The notes under the pieces: model-generated
What the model was told of the DNA's origin: nothing
The model's database searches: none
The model's input: the letters and a program-made list of their open reading frames with translations, nothing else
Made by a program: the position numbers and the translations under genes
Source of the DNA: SIG454 sp045646365
GTDB taxonomy: Bacteria; Bacillota; Clostridia; Monoglobales; Monoglobaceae
Direction of reading: 5' to 3'
Assembly (NCBI GenBank): GCA_045646365.1
Contig: JAZRKP010000083.1
Coordinates: 1-64,000, forward strand
Length of the DNA: 64,000 nt
Shown: positions 33,588 to 42,772 of the stretch, in pieces
Position numbering within the stretch: position 1 is the stretch's first letter
Layout of the letters: each line of letters starts with the position of its first letter

Positions 33588-35077
33588 ACACAAGACCGGA
33601 AGAAATCAGTAATGTTATAAAAGAACAAATAAAAAATTATCAGTCCCGTATCGAGATGAAAGAGACAGGAACTGTTATATTGGTCGGTGACGGAATTGCG
33701 AGAGTATACGGACTTCGGGAATGTATGTCCAGCGAACTTCTGGAGTTTGAAGACGGAAGCTTTGGTATGGCGCAGAATCTTGAAAATGAAACGGTTTCGG
33801 TTGCTCTTTTGTCAAACCAGAACAGCATAAGAGAAGGCTCTGTTGTAAAAAGAACGGGCAAAGTATTGTCAGTTCCTGTTGGCGATGCTCTTTTGGGCCG
33901 TGTTGTTGACTCATTGGGAAATCCCATTGACGGAAAAGGTGCGATAGAAACAAAAGAGATGCGACCTGTTGAATCAGAAGCACCGGGTATTATCGAGAGA
34001 AAAAGTGTATCTGTTCCGCTTCAGACGGGAATTAAAGCTATCGACAGTATGATTCCTATCGGAAGAGGTCAGCGTGAGCTTATTTTCGGTGACAGACAGA
34101 CCGGTAAAACGGAAATTGTTATTGATACAATAATCAATCAGAAGAACACAGATGTAATATGTATTTATGTTGCAATAGGACAGAAAAACAGCTCTGTTGT
34201 TCAGCTTGTTAATAACCTTGCGGCAGCGGGTGCTATGGAATATACTATTGTTGTTTCAGCATCTGCTTCTGAATCTGCTCCGCTCCAGTATGTTGCACCT
34301 TATTCGGGTTGCGCAATGGCTGAGTATTTCAGAGAACAGGGAAAGGATGTTTTGATTATATATGATGACCTTTCCAAACACGCTGTTGCATACAGAGCAT
34401 TGTCATTGCTTATCCGCAGACCACCGGGCAGAGAGGCGTATCCCGGAGATGTTTTCTATCTCCACTCCCGTCTTCTGGAGCGTGCGGCTTGTATAGCACC
34501 TGAATATGGCGGAGGCTCTATAACAGCTCTCCCTATAATTGAAACACAGGCAGGGGATGTTTCGGCATATATTCCGACAAATGTTATTTCAATTACGGAC
34601 GGACAGATATTCCTTGAAACAGAACTCTTTCACGCAGGGATTATGCCTGCTATCAACCCCGGTATCTCTGTAAGCCGAGTTGGTGGTTCTGCTCAGCTTA
34701 AAGCGATGAAAAAGGTTTCGGGAGAACTTAAACTTTTATATTCTCAGTACAGAGAACTTCAGGCTTTTGCACAGTTTGGAAGTGACCTTGATGCCGATAC
34801 AAAGGCAAGACTTGCTCTTGGTGAACGAATAGTTGAGGTTCTTAAACAGAGCAGAAATGCACCTGTTCGTGTAGGATGTCAGGTTGCGATTGTTTATGCC
34901 GTAATAAATGGTTATTTAAATGATGTTGCGGTTAAGGAAGTTAAAAACTATGAAGCAAATCTCTATGAACTTCTTGAAAATAAATACAGCAGTTTATTGG
35001 AGAGAATAGAAAATGGAAAATGGGAAGATGAGGATATTGAAAGCCTGAAAACCGCTCTTTCGGAAATGAAGAGGTGA
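33584..35077 (+). CDS. atpA: F0F1 ATP synthase subunit alpha
   Basis: 497 residues: beta-barrel domain, nucleotide-binding domain with P-loop GDRQTGKT (residues 169-176), the arginine finger region PAINPGISVSRVGGSAQ, and a C-terminal helical domain. Non-catalytic nucleotide site subunit of F1. Starts inside the atpH stop (ATGA overlap). Confidence 0.98.
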   Translation: MNTRPEEISNVIKEQIKNYQSRIEMKETGTVILVGDGIARVYGLRECMSSELLEFEDGSFGMAQNLENETVSVALLSNQNSIREGSVVKRTGKVLSVPVGDALLGRVVDSLGNPIDGKGAIETKEMRPVESEAPGIIERKSVSVPLQTGIKAIDSMIPIGRGQRELIFGDRQTGKTEIVIDTIINQKNTDVICIYVAIGQKNSSVVQLVNNLAAAGAMEYTIVVSASASESAPLQYVAPYSGCAMAEYFREQGKDVLIIYDDLSKHAVAYRALSLLIRRPPGREAYPGDVFYLHSRLLERAACIAPEYGGGSITALPIIETQAGDVSAYIPTNVISITDGQIFLETELFHAGIMPAINPGISVSRVGGSAQLKAMKKVSGELKLLYSQYRELQAFAQFGSDLDADTKARLALGERIVEVLKQSRNAPVRVGCQVAIVYAVINGYLNDVAVKEVKNYEANLYELLENKYSSLLERIENGKWEDEDIESLKTALSEMKR

Positions 35078-35081
35078 CGGA

Positions 35082-35885
35082 ATGGGTGCAGATATAAAGA
35101 AATTACGAACTCGAATAAAGAGTGTTAATTCAACCCTGCATCTGACAAAGGCAATGGAGCTTGTTGCATCTTCAAAAATCAGAAAAGCCAATATGGCTAT
35201 GAACTCAGGACGGGAATATATGACTGCGGTTAAAGATACTGTTGAACAGCTTGCTTTAAGTCGTGAGTGCATGAAAAGTCCTTATATGCAGAAACGAGAC
35301 ACAAACAGAACAAGATTTATTGTTATTGCCGGAGACAGAGGTCTTGCCGGTGGATATAATGCAAATATCTTCAGAATCGCAAAGGAATATCCCGACGCTG
35401 AGTTTATTCCAATCGGAAAGCGTGCCTGTGATAAGTTTGCAAAAGACGGTGTAATGGTTGAAGATTTTGAGTTTTCTCATGCAAAAAGTCTCTCGGATAT
35501 GCTCTGCATTGATTTTGCTGACGGAAAGTATGACAGACTCGGAATAATTTGCACAAAATATATCTCCATGATGTCTCAGGAGGCTCAGATTGTTTGGGCT
35601 TTACCTCTTGAGAAGAATGAACAGGCAGAGAAAACGAGTATTGTTTTTGAGCCTGATGAACTTTCTGTTCTTAATGCAGCGATTCCTGAATATGTTGCAG
35701 GATTGATTATTGCTTGCGTGCGTGAAAGCTTTGCATCAGAGGTTGCAGCACGCCGTGTTGCAATGGATTCAGCAGGTAAGAATGCACAACAAATGATTGA
35801 TGAACTGGGAATTGCGTATAACCGTGCAAGACAGGGCGCAATTACTCAGGAAATTACCGAAATTGTCGCAGGAAGCGGCTTATAA
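35082..35885 (+). CDS. atpG: F0F1 ATP synthase subunit gamma
   Basis: 267-residue central-stalk protein. The N-terminal coiled coil starts IKKLRTRIKSVNSTLHLTKAM and the C-terminal coiled coil contains MDSAGKNAQQMIDELGIAYNRARQGAITQEI. It is shorter than the E. coli 287 residues, within the known range. Five bases after atpA. Confidence 0.96.
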   Translation: MGADIKKLRTRIKSVNSTLHLTKAMELVASSKIRKANMAMNSGREYMTAVKDTVEQLALSRECMKSPYMQKRDTNRTRFIVIAGDRGLAGGYNANIFRIAKEYPDAEFIPIGKRACDKFAKDGVMVEDFEFSHAKSLSDMLCIDFADGKYDRLGIICTKYISMMSQEAQIVWALPLEKNEQAEKTSIVFEPDELSVLNAAIPEYVAGLIIACVRESFASEVAARRVAMDSAGKNAQQMIDELGIAYNRARQGAITQEITEIVAGSGL

Positions 35886-35901
35886 AGGAGGCGCATACAA
35901 A

Positions 35902-37302
35902 ATGTCAAATACAACACAAGGTAAGGTTTCACAGGTTATGGGACCGGTTGTTGATGTATGCTTTGAAGAAGGATGTTTACCGGCTATATATAATGCTCTG
36001 GTAATGCAAAATGGTGAAAAGACACTTACTGTTGAGGTTGCTCAGCATATAGGTGATAACACTGTTCGTTGTATCGCAATGTCATCAACAGATGGACTTA
36101 AAAGAGGTACAGCAGTAACCGATACAGGTAAAAATATCAGTGTGCCTGTCGGTAGAAAAACATTGGGGAGAATTTTCAATGTTCTTGGTGATACTGTTGA
36201 TAATCAACCGTTTACAGATGATGCGGAAAGATGGAATATTCACAGAAGCGCACCATCATATAGTGAACTTTCAACATCAACAGAAATTCTTGAAACAGGA
36301 ATTAAAGTTATTGACCTTATCTGTCCTTATTCAAAGGGTGGTAAGATTGGTCTGTTTGGCGGTGCCGGAGTTGGTAAGACTGTATTGATTATGGAGCTTA
36401 TCAATAATATCGCTAAACAGCACGGCGGTCTTTCTGTGTTCACCGGTGTTGGTGAGCGTACCAGAGAGGGAAATGACCTTTATAATGAAATGAAAGAGTC
36501 AGGCGTTTTAGGTAATACAACGCTTGTTTACGGACAGATGAATGAGCCACCAGGCGCAAGAATGAGAGTTGCTCTGTCAGGTCTTACAATGGCTGAATAT
36601 TTCAGAGATGAGGAAGGTCAGGATGTGCTCTTGTTCATTGATAATATTTTCAGATTTACTCAGGCAGGAAGTGAGGTTTCAGCACTTCTCGGCAGAATGC
36701 CGTCTGCGGTTGGTTATCAGCCTACCCTTGCTACTGAAATGGGTGATTTACAGGAGAGAATTACATCAACTAAAAAAGGTTCAATAACATCTATTCAGGC
36801 AGTATATGTGCCTGCGGATGACTTAACTGACCCGGCTCCTGCAACAACATTTGCTCATCTTGACGCAACAACAGTTCTTTCAAGAGGCATTGCATCTCAG
36901 GGTATCTATCCTGCGGTTGACCCGCTTGAATCAACAAGCCGTATACTATCTCCTGAAATTCTTGGCGAAGAGCATTATTATGTTGCCCGTGAGGTACAGC
37001 GTATTCTTCAGCGGTATCAGGAACTTATGGATATTATTGCTATTATGGGTATGGACGAACTTTCTGACGAGGATAAACTTCTGGTACAGAGAGCGAGAAA
37101 AATTCAGCGATTCCTGTCTCAGCCATTTGATGTTTCCGAAAAGTTTACAGGTATTCCGGGAACTTATGTTCCATTATCTGAAACAATCCGTGGCTTTAAA
37201 GAGATTATCGAGGGTATGCACGATGACCTTCCTGAATCGGCATTTTTGTTCGTCGGCACTATTGATGAAGCAGTAGAAAAAGCTAAGAAGGTGACACGAT
37301 GA
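35902..37302 (+). CDS. atpD: F0F1 ATP synthase subunit beta
   Basis: 466-residue catalytic F1 subunit. P-loop GGAGVGKTVLIMEL, catalytic glutamate in GVGERTREGNDL, Walker B VLLFIDNIFRFTQAG and the C-terminal DELSDEDKL region. The frame is open further upstream, but ATG 35902 follows AAAGGAGG and gives the family N-terminus with GKVSQVMGPVVDV. Overlaps atpC by 4 bases. Confidence 0.98.
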   Translation: MSNTTQGKVSQVMGPVVDVCFEEGCLPAIYNALVMQNGEKTLTVEVAQHIGDNTVRCIAMSSTDGLKRGTAVTDTGKNISVPVGRKTLGRIFNVLGDTVDNQPFTDDAERWNIHRSAPSYSELSTSTEILETGIKVIDLICPYSKGGKIGLFGGAGVGKTVLIMELINNIAKQHGGLSVFTGVGERTREGNDLYNEMKESGVLGNTTLVYGQMNEPPGARMRVALSGLTMAEYFRDEEGQDVLLFIDNIFRFTQAGSEVSALLGRMPSAVGYQPTLATEMGDLQERITSTKKGSITSIQAVYVPADDLTDPAPATTFAHLDATTVLSRGIASQGIYPAVDPLESTSRILSPEILGEEHYYVAREVQRILQRYQELMDIIAIMGMDELSDEDKLLVQRARKIQRFLSQPFDVSEKFTGIPGTYVPLSETIRGFKEIIEGMHDDLPESAFLFVGTIDEAVEKAKKVTR

Positions 37303-37562
37303 AGAGCTTTCCATTGGTTATTTCCTCTCCGGGCGGAGATGTGTTTCGTGGTAACATTGTTAAAATCAGCCTTCGCGGAATAGAGGGAGAACTTGCTGTT
37401 ATGGCAGGTCATATCCCCTTTGTGACCTCTGTTAAGCCCTGCGATTGTTCAATAGAATTTGAGGACGAAACAGTTAAAAAGGGTCATACGGACGGTGGTA
37501 TTTTAACTGTATCTAAAGACTCGACGACGCTTATCTCGGGAACTTTTTTATGGTCTGAATAA
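37299..37562 (+). CDS. atpC: F0F1 ATP synthase subunit epsilon, beta-domain only
   Basis: 87 residues, ending right after the N-terminal ten-strand beta sandwich (ISSPGGDVFRG, GIEGELAVMAGHIPFVTS, GGILTVSKDSTTLIS). The usual protein is about 130-140 residues, with two C-terminal helices that bind ATP and inhibit hydrolysis; these are absent. The stop is followed at once by a terminator, so this is the genuine end and not a frameshift: no helix-like frame continues. Rotation and assembly need only the N-domain. Confidence 0.93.
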   Translation: MKSFPLVISSPGGDVFRGNIVKISLRGIEGELAVMAGHIPFVTSVKPCDCSIEFEDETVKKGHTDGGILTVSKDSTTLISGTFLWSE

Positions 37563-37566
37563 TTTT

Positions 37567-37607
37567 AACGGTATCTGCAAAGTTTTGTGCAGATACCGTT
37601 TTATATT
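37567..37607 (+). terminator. Terminator of the atp operon
   Basis: AACGGTATCTGCA (37567-37579) pairs with TGCAGATACCGTT (37588-37600), followed by TTATATT. It is 4 bases after the atpC stop. Confidence 0.9.
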
Positions 37608-37610
37608 ATC

Positions 37611-37640
37611 TTGACTTTATGCGTGTTTATATGGTAAAAT
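37611..37640 (+). promoter_or_regulatory. Promoter for apbE
   Basis: TTGACT (37611-37616), an 18-base spacer, and TAAAAT (37635-37640), directly after the atp terminator. Confidence 0.6.
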
Positions 37641-37658
37641 ATTAGCGGAGATGAAGAT

Positions 37659-38606
37659 ATGAAAAAACTTAAAAATATACTGATTTTATTTATGATTATA
37701 TGTCTTTTCTGTGGATTGATTATTGTCGGAAATAACAGATCGAAAGAGTATAAAAAAACTGAATTTCTTATGGACACAGGTTGCTCTGTAACATTTTACG
37801 GTAATGAAAGCGAAACGGCAGCAGAGGCGGTGTTTGATGAAATAAGAAGAATTGACAGACTTATGGATATGTATGATGATGAGTCTGATATAGGTCGCAT
37901 AAATAATGCTGAATCTTTTGAGAAAATTAAGGTTTCAGAAGATACATATTATGTCCTTAAAACTGCACTTGAAATATGCAGTGTAAGCAACGGAATGTTT
38001 GATATTACCATTGCACCTTTGTCAAAACTATGGAATTTTACAGCACAAAATCCACAAACTCCGTCTCAGGAACAGATTGGCAATGCGCTTGCTTGTGTTG
38101 GATATGAAAATATTGTTCTCGAAAATGGAGATACGGTGTATAAGCTTAACTCGGAAACAAAGATTGATTTGGGTGCTGCTGCGAAAGGATATGCGGGAGA
38201 TGTTGCGGTTGCGACGGCGAAAAAGTTTGATTTAACAGGCGGTATAATTGACTTAGGCGGAAATATTTTGTGTTTTGGTGAAAATCCGAATAATAAGAGG
38301 ATATGGAGTGTTGGTATACAAAAACCTTTTGAGGCGACGGGAACTTACGATAGAATCGTTGAAATAACAGAAGAGGCAGTTGTTACAAGCGGAACATATC
38401 AAAGATATTTTGAAAAGTCAGGAGTTATGTATCACCATATTTTAAACCCTGAAACGGGGTATCCCAAAATGCAGGATTATAATAGCGTGACTGTTGTTGC
38501 AAAAAGCTCTCTTGAGGCAGACTGTCTTGCAACTGCGATTTTTGTTGGAGGAAAAGAGAGCCTGAGCCTGTATTCTGATTATGATTGTGAGGTGTATTTT
38601 GAGTAA
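37659..38606 (+). CDS. apbE: FAD:protein FMN transferase (ApbE), membrane-anchored
   Basis: Attaches FMN from FAD to threonine of extracytoplasmic flavoproteins such as RnfG/NqrC, using Mg2+. 315 residues: N-terminal signal anchor (about 6-25), then TEFLMDTGCSVTFYG, SKLWNFTAQ, the IDLGAAAKGYAGD core and the GGIIDLGGNILCFG block, with SGTYQRYF and HHILNPETGYP near the C-terminus. No Rnf or Nqr genes are in the window, so its substrate is encoded elsewhere. Its stop overlaps the ATG of the next gene. Confidence 0.92.
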   Translation: MKKLKNILILFMIICLFCGLIIVGNNRSKEYKKTEFLMDTGCSVTFYGNESETAAEAVFDEIRRIDRLMDMYDDESDIGRINNAESFEKIKVSEDTYYVLKTALEICSVSNGMFDITIAPLSKLWNFTAQNPQTPSQEQIGNALACVGYENIVLENGDTVYKLNSETKIDLGAAAKGYAGDVAVATAKKFDLTGGIIDLGGNILCFGENPNNKRIWSVGIQKPFEATGTYDRIVEITEEAVVTSGTYQRYFEKSGVMYHHILNPETGYPKMQDYNSVTVVAKSSLEADCLATAIFVGGKESLSLYSDYDCEVYFE

Positions 38607-39472
38607 TGAAGATGAAAAAATCTATACTTGGAATTTTGATAATTATCCTGACCTTTGTTAGCTATCTTGTTCAGGAAATTAGTGAAGATAAAAAGAAAGA
38701 ATATACTGCTCAGACGGCAGAAAGTATGCTTGTGCATTTTATTGATGTTGGGGAGGGCGACAGCACACTTATTCAGCTTCCTGGCGGAAAGAATATGCTT
38801 ATTGATGCAGGGGATATTGATAAAGGAGAAACGGTTGCAGAGTATATAAAAAATACAGGGATTGAGAAAATAGATTTTATTATAGGCACACATCCGCACT
38901 CAGATCATATAGGCGGTCTGGAAACAGTTATAGATACCTTTGAAACAGAAAATATTTATATGCCAAAGGTTCTGCACGACACCATTACATTTGAGAATTT
39001 ACTCAGTTGCATAAAACGAAAAGGGCATAAGGTTAAATCCCCTATGGCGGGGGACATATTGTATTCAGAGGGGAATGTGGAAATAGAAGTTCTTTCACCA
39101 ATGGAAGAAAGTTATAAGAATTTAAATAATTACAGTATTGTGGTCAAAATCAGGCACGGTGAAAAAGTGTTTTTATTCACAGGAGATGCGGAGAATATAA
39201 TTTTGAACAGACTTTCCATTGATGAAAAGGTTGATGTCTTGAAAATTCCGCATCACGGCTCGGAAACATCGGACAGTGAAATGTTCTATATGAAAGTTAT
39301 GCCCCAGTATGGAGTTCTTTCGGTCGGGGAAAATAATTCATACGGACATCCCCATAGAGAGGTTATGGAAATCATTGACAGGTTTAACATAGATTGTTTC
39401 CGTACAGATACAGATGGAACAATAGTCTTTGAAAGTGACGGAAAGAATATTAAATTATTAAAAGGTGAATGA
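38606..39472 (+). CDS. ComEC/Rec2-like metallo-beta-lactamase-fold protein, membrane-anchored
   Basis: 288 residues: signal anchor (about 5-23), then a metallo-beta-lactamase domain like the C-terminal part of ComEC. The metal motif THPHSDHIGG gives H96, H98, D100 and H101; later ligands lie in FLFTGDAE and PHHGSE, and SYGHPH closes the domain. Free-standing proteins of this type, often followed by DUF3006 as here, occur in many Firmicutes. The activity (phosphodiesterase or nuclease) is not known. Overlaps apbE (TAATG). Confidence 0.85.
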   Translation: MKMKKSILGILIIILTFVSYLVQEISEDKKKEYTAQTAESMLVHFIDVGEGDSTLIQLPGGKNMLIDAGDIDKGETVAEYIKNTGIEKIDFIIGTHPHSDHIGGLETVIDTFETENIYMPKVLHDTITFENLLSCIKRKGHKVKSPMAGDILYSEGNVEIEVLSPMEESYKNLNNYSIVVKIRHGEKVFLFTGDAENIILNRLSIDEKVDVLKIPHHGSETSDSEMFYMKVMPQYGVLSVGENNSYGHPHREVMEIIDRFNIDCFRTDTDGTIVFESDGKNIKLLKGE

Positions 39473-39473
39473 A

Positions 39474-39668
39474 ATGAGATTTACGATAGATAGAATAAAC
39501 GGCGAATTTGCAGTTGTTATTACGGATAACGGACAGAAATTTGATATCCCTTGTGCTTTGTTTCCTGATGCAAAAGAGGGGAATATTTATAGCATAAATC
39601 TCGATGAAACGGAAATGAAAAACCGATATGAAAGAATAAAAAACATTGCAGATGAAATATGGGAGTAA
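39474..39668 (+). CDS. DUF3006 family protein
   Basis: 64-residue small beta-rich protein with the DUF3006 pattern FTIDRINGEFAVVITDNGQ. The family usually lies directly downstream of a ComEC-like metallo-beta-lactamase gene, as here. Function unknown. ATG 39474 is preferred over GTG 39465 because AAAAGGTGA sits 5-6 bases before it. Confidence 0.8.
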   Translation: MRFTIDRINGEFAVVITDNGQKFDIPCALFPDAKEGNIYSINLDETEMKNRYERIKNIADEIWE

Positions 39669-39671
39669 GAG

Positions 39672-40574
39672 ATGAAAAATCTTGAAAATTCGATTTTTTA
39701 TATATCAGGAGAAGTTGTTGAGGGATGCGGTGAAGATGCCCTGATAACAGATAAATATAATGATTTTTCTGTTATCGGAGTATTTGACGGCTGTGGCGGA
39801 ATCGGTTCAAGAAAATATAAAGAACACGGAAATAAAAGTGGTGCCTGTGTTGCATCAAATACTGCTAAAAATGCCACACAATGCTGGTTTGACAGTGTTG
39901 TAGCCGTTAGCGAAATCACAGACAAACTTGAAGAATATATAAAAAATAATCTTAATAATCTTATAAGTAACGAAACTAAGATAAAGGGGGATTTGTCAAA
40001 GGAATTTCCAACGACAGTTTCGGTTATTGCAGTAAAAGAAGATAAAAATACTGCAAAGGCGTGCTTTATGTGGGCAGGTGACTCACGAGGCTATATATTG
40101 GAAAAGTCAGGGCTTGTCCAGATAACGAGGGATGATATAGTAGGTGGAGCGGACGCATACACAAACCTTACTGAAGATGCAAGATTGTCAAATTTTGCGT
40201 ATTCAAATGGTGATTTCCGTATGAATACACGATGGGCAGAACTTGATGAACCGTGTGTGCTGATTACCGCAACGGATGGATGTTTTGGGTATTTCAAAAC
40301 TCCTATGGAATTTGAGAATATGCTTATAGAAACATTGATGATGTCCGGAACCATTGATGAGTGGAAACTTTTGATTTACGAAAAACTTGTCTCGGTTTCA
40401 GGTGATGATTTTTCTATATGTCTGTCGGTTCTTGGTTTTAGTAAATTTGAAAAATTGAAAAAGACAATGAAAAAAAGATACAAATATCTGAATAAAGTCT
40501 ATATTTCAAAACTTAAGAATGACCGTATAAGTCAAAGGTTATGGGAAGAATACAAAGAAGATTATTACGCATAA
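39672..40574 (+). CDS. PP2C-family serine/threonine phosphatase-like protein
   Basis: 300 residues. PP2C motifs are recognisable: GEDALITD, SVIGVFDGCGGIGSRKY (metal-binding Asp-Gly), CFMWAGDSRGYIL, ITRDD, LITATDGCFGYF and a terminal SGDDFSICLSVLGF. Two metal-site aspartates (DG and the late DD) are kept, so it may be active. It follows DUF3006 by 3 bases. No cognate Ser/Thr kinase is nearby; it differs from the SpoIIE-type phosphatase at 25753. Confidence 0.78.
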   Translation: MKNLENSIFYISGEVVEGCGEDALITDKYNDFSVIGVFDGCGGIGSRKYKEHGNKSGACVASNTAKNATQCWFDSVVAVSEITDKLEEYIKNNLNNLISNETKIKGDLSKEFPTTVSVIAVKEDKNTAKACFMWAGDSRGYILEKSGLVQITRDDIVGGADAYTNLTEDARLSNFAYSNGDFRMNTRWAELDEPCVLITATDGCFGYFKTPMEFENMLIETLMMSGTIDEWKLLIYEKLVSVSGDDFSICLSVLGFSKFEKLKKTMKKRYKYLNKVYISKLKNDRISQRLWEEYKEDYYA

Positions 40575-40637
40575 TATGATTAAGAAGGCAAACCAATTTA
40601 TGGTAATATTGAAATATGAAAAAAATTACTGAAAACA

Positions 40638-40666
40638 CTTGCAATTTTTGACAAAATATAGTATTA
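40638..40666 (+). promoter_or_regulatory. Promoter for the aminotransferase gene
   Basis: TTGCAA (40638-40643), a 17-base spacer, and TATTAT (40661-40666). A TTGACA at 40647 lies inside the spacer but lacks a well-spaced -10 box. Confidence 0.6.
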
Positions 40667-40703
40667 TATTGTTTATGTATGATTATTTTTATAGGAGGTT
40701 TTT

Positions 40704-41900
40704 ATGAATTTGACAATTTCAAAGAAGGCAGAGAGTATCAGTCCTTCCCCAACATTATCGCTTGATGCGAAATTTAAACAGATGAAAAAGCAGGGGATTC
40801 CGGTTGTTGGCTTTGGTGCCGGCGAACCTGATTTTGAAACACCTGACAGAATTAAGAATGCAGCGATTACTGCTATAAATAATGGTATGACAAGATATAC
40901 CCCTGCTGCAGGAACTTTAGAATTAAGACAGGCTATCTGCGATAAATTTAAAAGAGATTTAGGCGTTGATTATACTGTTAATAATATAGTTGTCAGTAAC
41001 GGCGGAAAACATTCCTTAACAAATGTTTTTATGTGTATTTGTAATCCTGGAGATGAAGTTATAATTCCTTCACCGTTCTGGGTAAGCTATCCTGAAATGG
41101 TAAAAATGGCAGACGGTAAGCCTGTTTTTATCAATACAAAGGAAGAAGATGGCTTTAAATTCTCTGCTGAGCAGTTTGAAGCGGCTATTACAGAACGAAC
41201 AAAAGCGATAGTTGTTAATTCGCCAAGTAATCCAACAGGTATGATTTATACAAAGGATGAACTTAAAGCGATTACTGACATTGCTGTTAAGCATAATATT
41301 TATATCGTTTTTGATGAAATATATGAAAAACTCATATATGAGGGTGAACACATCAACCCTGCAACTTTCGGCGATGAAGCTAAGGAGCTTACAGTTATTG
41401 TTAATGGTCTTGCAAAGGCTTATGCGATGACAGGCTGGAGAATTGGTTTTACTGCGGCAAATGAAAAGCTTACAAAAGCAATGTCAAGCCTTCAGAGCCA
41501 TGCAACATCAAACCCGAACTCCATCGCTCAGGCGGCAGCTATTGAGGCACTTTTGGGTGACCAGAGTGAAATTGGAACTATGTGCAGTGAATATGTTAAG
41601 CGCAGAGACTATATGGTTGAAAGAATAAATAAGATTGACGGAATAAGTTGTCTTAACCCTAACGGAGCATTCTATATCTTTATGAATGTTAAAGAGTTAT
41701 TAGGCAAGGAACACTACGGAAAAGTTATCAATTCAGCACAGGAACTTTGTGACGATATGCTTGACAGAGCACTTGTTGCAGTTGTTCCAAGTGAAGGCTT
41801 TGGAATAGACGGTTACGCAAGACTTTCCTATGCAACTTCTATGGAAGAAATTATTGAAGGCCTTAACAGAATTGAAAAATATATAAAAGGCGAAGCTTAA
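40704..41900 (+). CDS. Class I pyridoxal-phosphate aminotransferase, aspartate-type
   Basis: 398-residue fold type I aminotransferase. The PLP lysine is in NGLAKAYAMTGWRIGF. NSPSNPTGM holds the ring-stacking and Asn contacts, and the substrate carboxylate arginine is in ARLSYATS. This is the AspB/subgroup I-gamma pattern that uses aspartate/glutamate and sometimes aromatic or prephenate substrates. Strong GGAGG ribosome binding site. The proC gene follows by 15 bases. Confidence 0.9.
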   Translation: MNLTISKKAESISPSPTLSLDAKFKQMKKQGIPVVGFGAGEPDFETPDRIKNAAITAINNGMTRYTPAAGTLELRQAICDKFKRDLGVDYTVNNIVVSNGGKHSLTNVFMCICNPGDEVIIPSPFWVSYPEMVKMADGKPVFINTKEEDGFKFSAEQFEAAITERTKAIVVNSPSNPTGMIYTKDELKAITDIAVKHNIYIVFDEIYEKLIYEGEHINPATFGDEAKELTVIVNGLAKAYAMTGWRIGFTAANEKLTKAMSSLQSHATSNPNSIAQAAAIEALLGDQSEIGTMCSEYVKRRDYMVERINKIDGISCLNPNGAFYIFMNVKELLGKEHYGKVINSAQELCDDMLDRALVAVVPSEGFGIDGYARLSYATSMEEIIEGLNRIEKYIKGEA

Positions 41901-41915
41901 TCAGGCGGTGATTTT

Positions 41916-42710
41916 ATGAAAATCGGATTTATAGGCGGAGGAAATATGGCATCAGCCATTGTCGGCGGACTTATAAAGTCGGAATTTGTCGGCGGTGATT
42001 GTATTTTTGTCAGCGATAAGGACCTGGCGAAAATAAAATCTCTCGAAACCATGTCTGTTAATGTTTCAGACGATAATCTTAAGACGGTTGACGAATCAGA
42101 TGTTGTTATATTTGCGGTTAAGCCTAATATTCTGCCTGTTGTATTAAAAGAGGTAAAGGATTTTCTTTGCGGAAAGCTGATAGTTTCTATTGCGGCTGGA
42201 ACGACAATAGCGGAAATAGAGCGGATTGTTGGTGATGACAAGAAAATTGTCAGGGTAATGCCCAATACTCCTGCGCAGGTCAACTGCGGAATGGCTGTTG
42301 TGTGTCCTAATAAAAATGCAGATTCAAATGACACAAAAACTATCTGCAATATTTTTGATGCAGTTGGGGCGTCAGTTGTCCTGGATGAAAAGTATATCAA
42401 TGCGGCAACTGCTCTTCACGGGAGCAGTCCTGCATATATCTATATGTTGATTGATGCAATGGCAAGCAGTGGTGTTAAGTATGGTATCCCAAAGGATATT
42501 TCATTGATGCTTGTTGCAAAAGCTGTTGAAGGTTCAGCTAAAATGGTCAGTGAAACTCAAATGCACCCGTCAGAGTTGTGTGATAGAGTCTGCTCACCGG
42601 GCGGAACAACCATTGAGGCGGTGTGTGAGCTTGAACGGGCAGGGTTTAAATCTGCAGTTCAGAGTGCTATTGATGTCTGCGTTAAAAAGGCTGAGGAAAT
42701 GTCAAAATAA
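41916..42710 (+). CDS. proC: Pyrroline-5-carboxylate reductase
   Basis: Last step of proline synthesis, NAD(P)H-dependent. 264 residues with an N-terminal Rossmann motif IGFIGGGNMASAIVGGL, VIFAVKP, RVMPNTPAQVNCGM, and the C-terminal signature HPSELCDRVCSPGGTTIEAV. Length is standard. Probably cotranscribed with the aminotransferase. proB and proA are not in the window. Confidence 0.96.
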   Translation: MKIGFIGGGNMASAIVGGLIKSEFVGGDCIFVSDKDLAKIKSLETMSVNVSDDNLKTVDESDVVIFAVKPNILPVVLKEVKDFLCGKLIVSIAAGTTIAEIERIVGDDKKIVRVMPNTPAQVNCGMAVVCPNKNADSNDTKTICNIFDAVGASVVLDEKYINAATALHGSSPAYIYMLIDAMASSGVKYGIPKDISLMLVAKAVEGSAKMVSETQMHPSELCDRVCSPGGTTIEAVCELERAGFKSAVQSAIDVCVKKAEEMSK

Positions 42711-42717
42711 AAGAATT

Positions 42718-42746
42718 TTGATTTGGTGTTCTGCATATATTATACC
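42718..42746 (+). promoter_or_regulatory. Possible promoter before spoIIM-xerD
   Basis: TTGATT (42718-42723), a 17-base spacer, and TATACC (42741-42746). I looked for a SigE-type promoter for the sporulation-like gene and found no convincing one. Confidence 0.4.
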
Positions 42747-42772
42747 ATTAGTTAATTTGGAGGTACTAATAT

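Noticed and set aside
40647..40666. TTGACA at 40647 as the -35 box for the aminotransferase gene
   Set aside because: No -10 box at 16-18 bases from it; TTGCAA at 40638 with TATTAT at exactly 17 bases is better.
41897..42400. 167-codon open frame opposite proC
   Set aside because: Shadow of the proC coding frame, Ser/Thr-rich, no ribosome binding site, would overlap proC completely.
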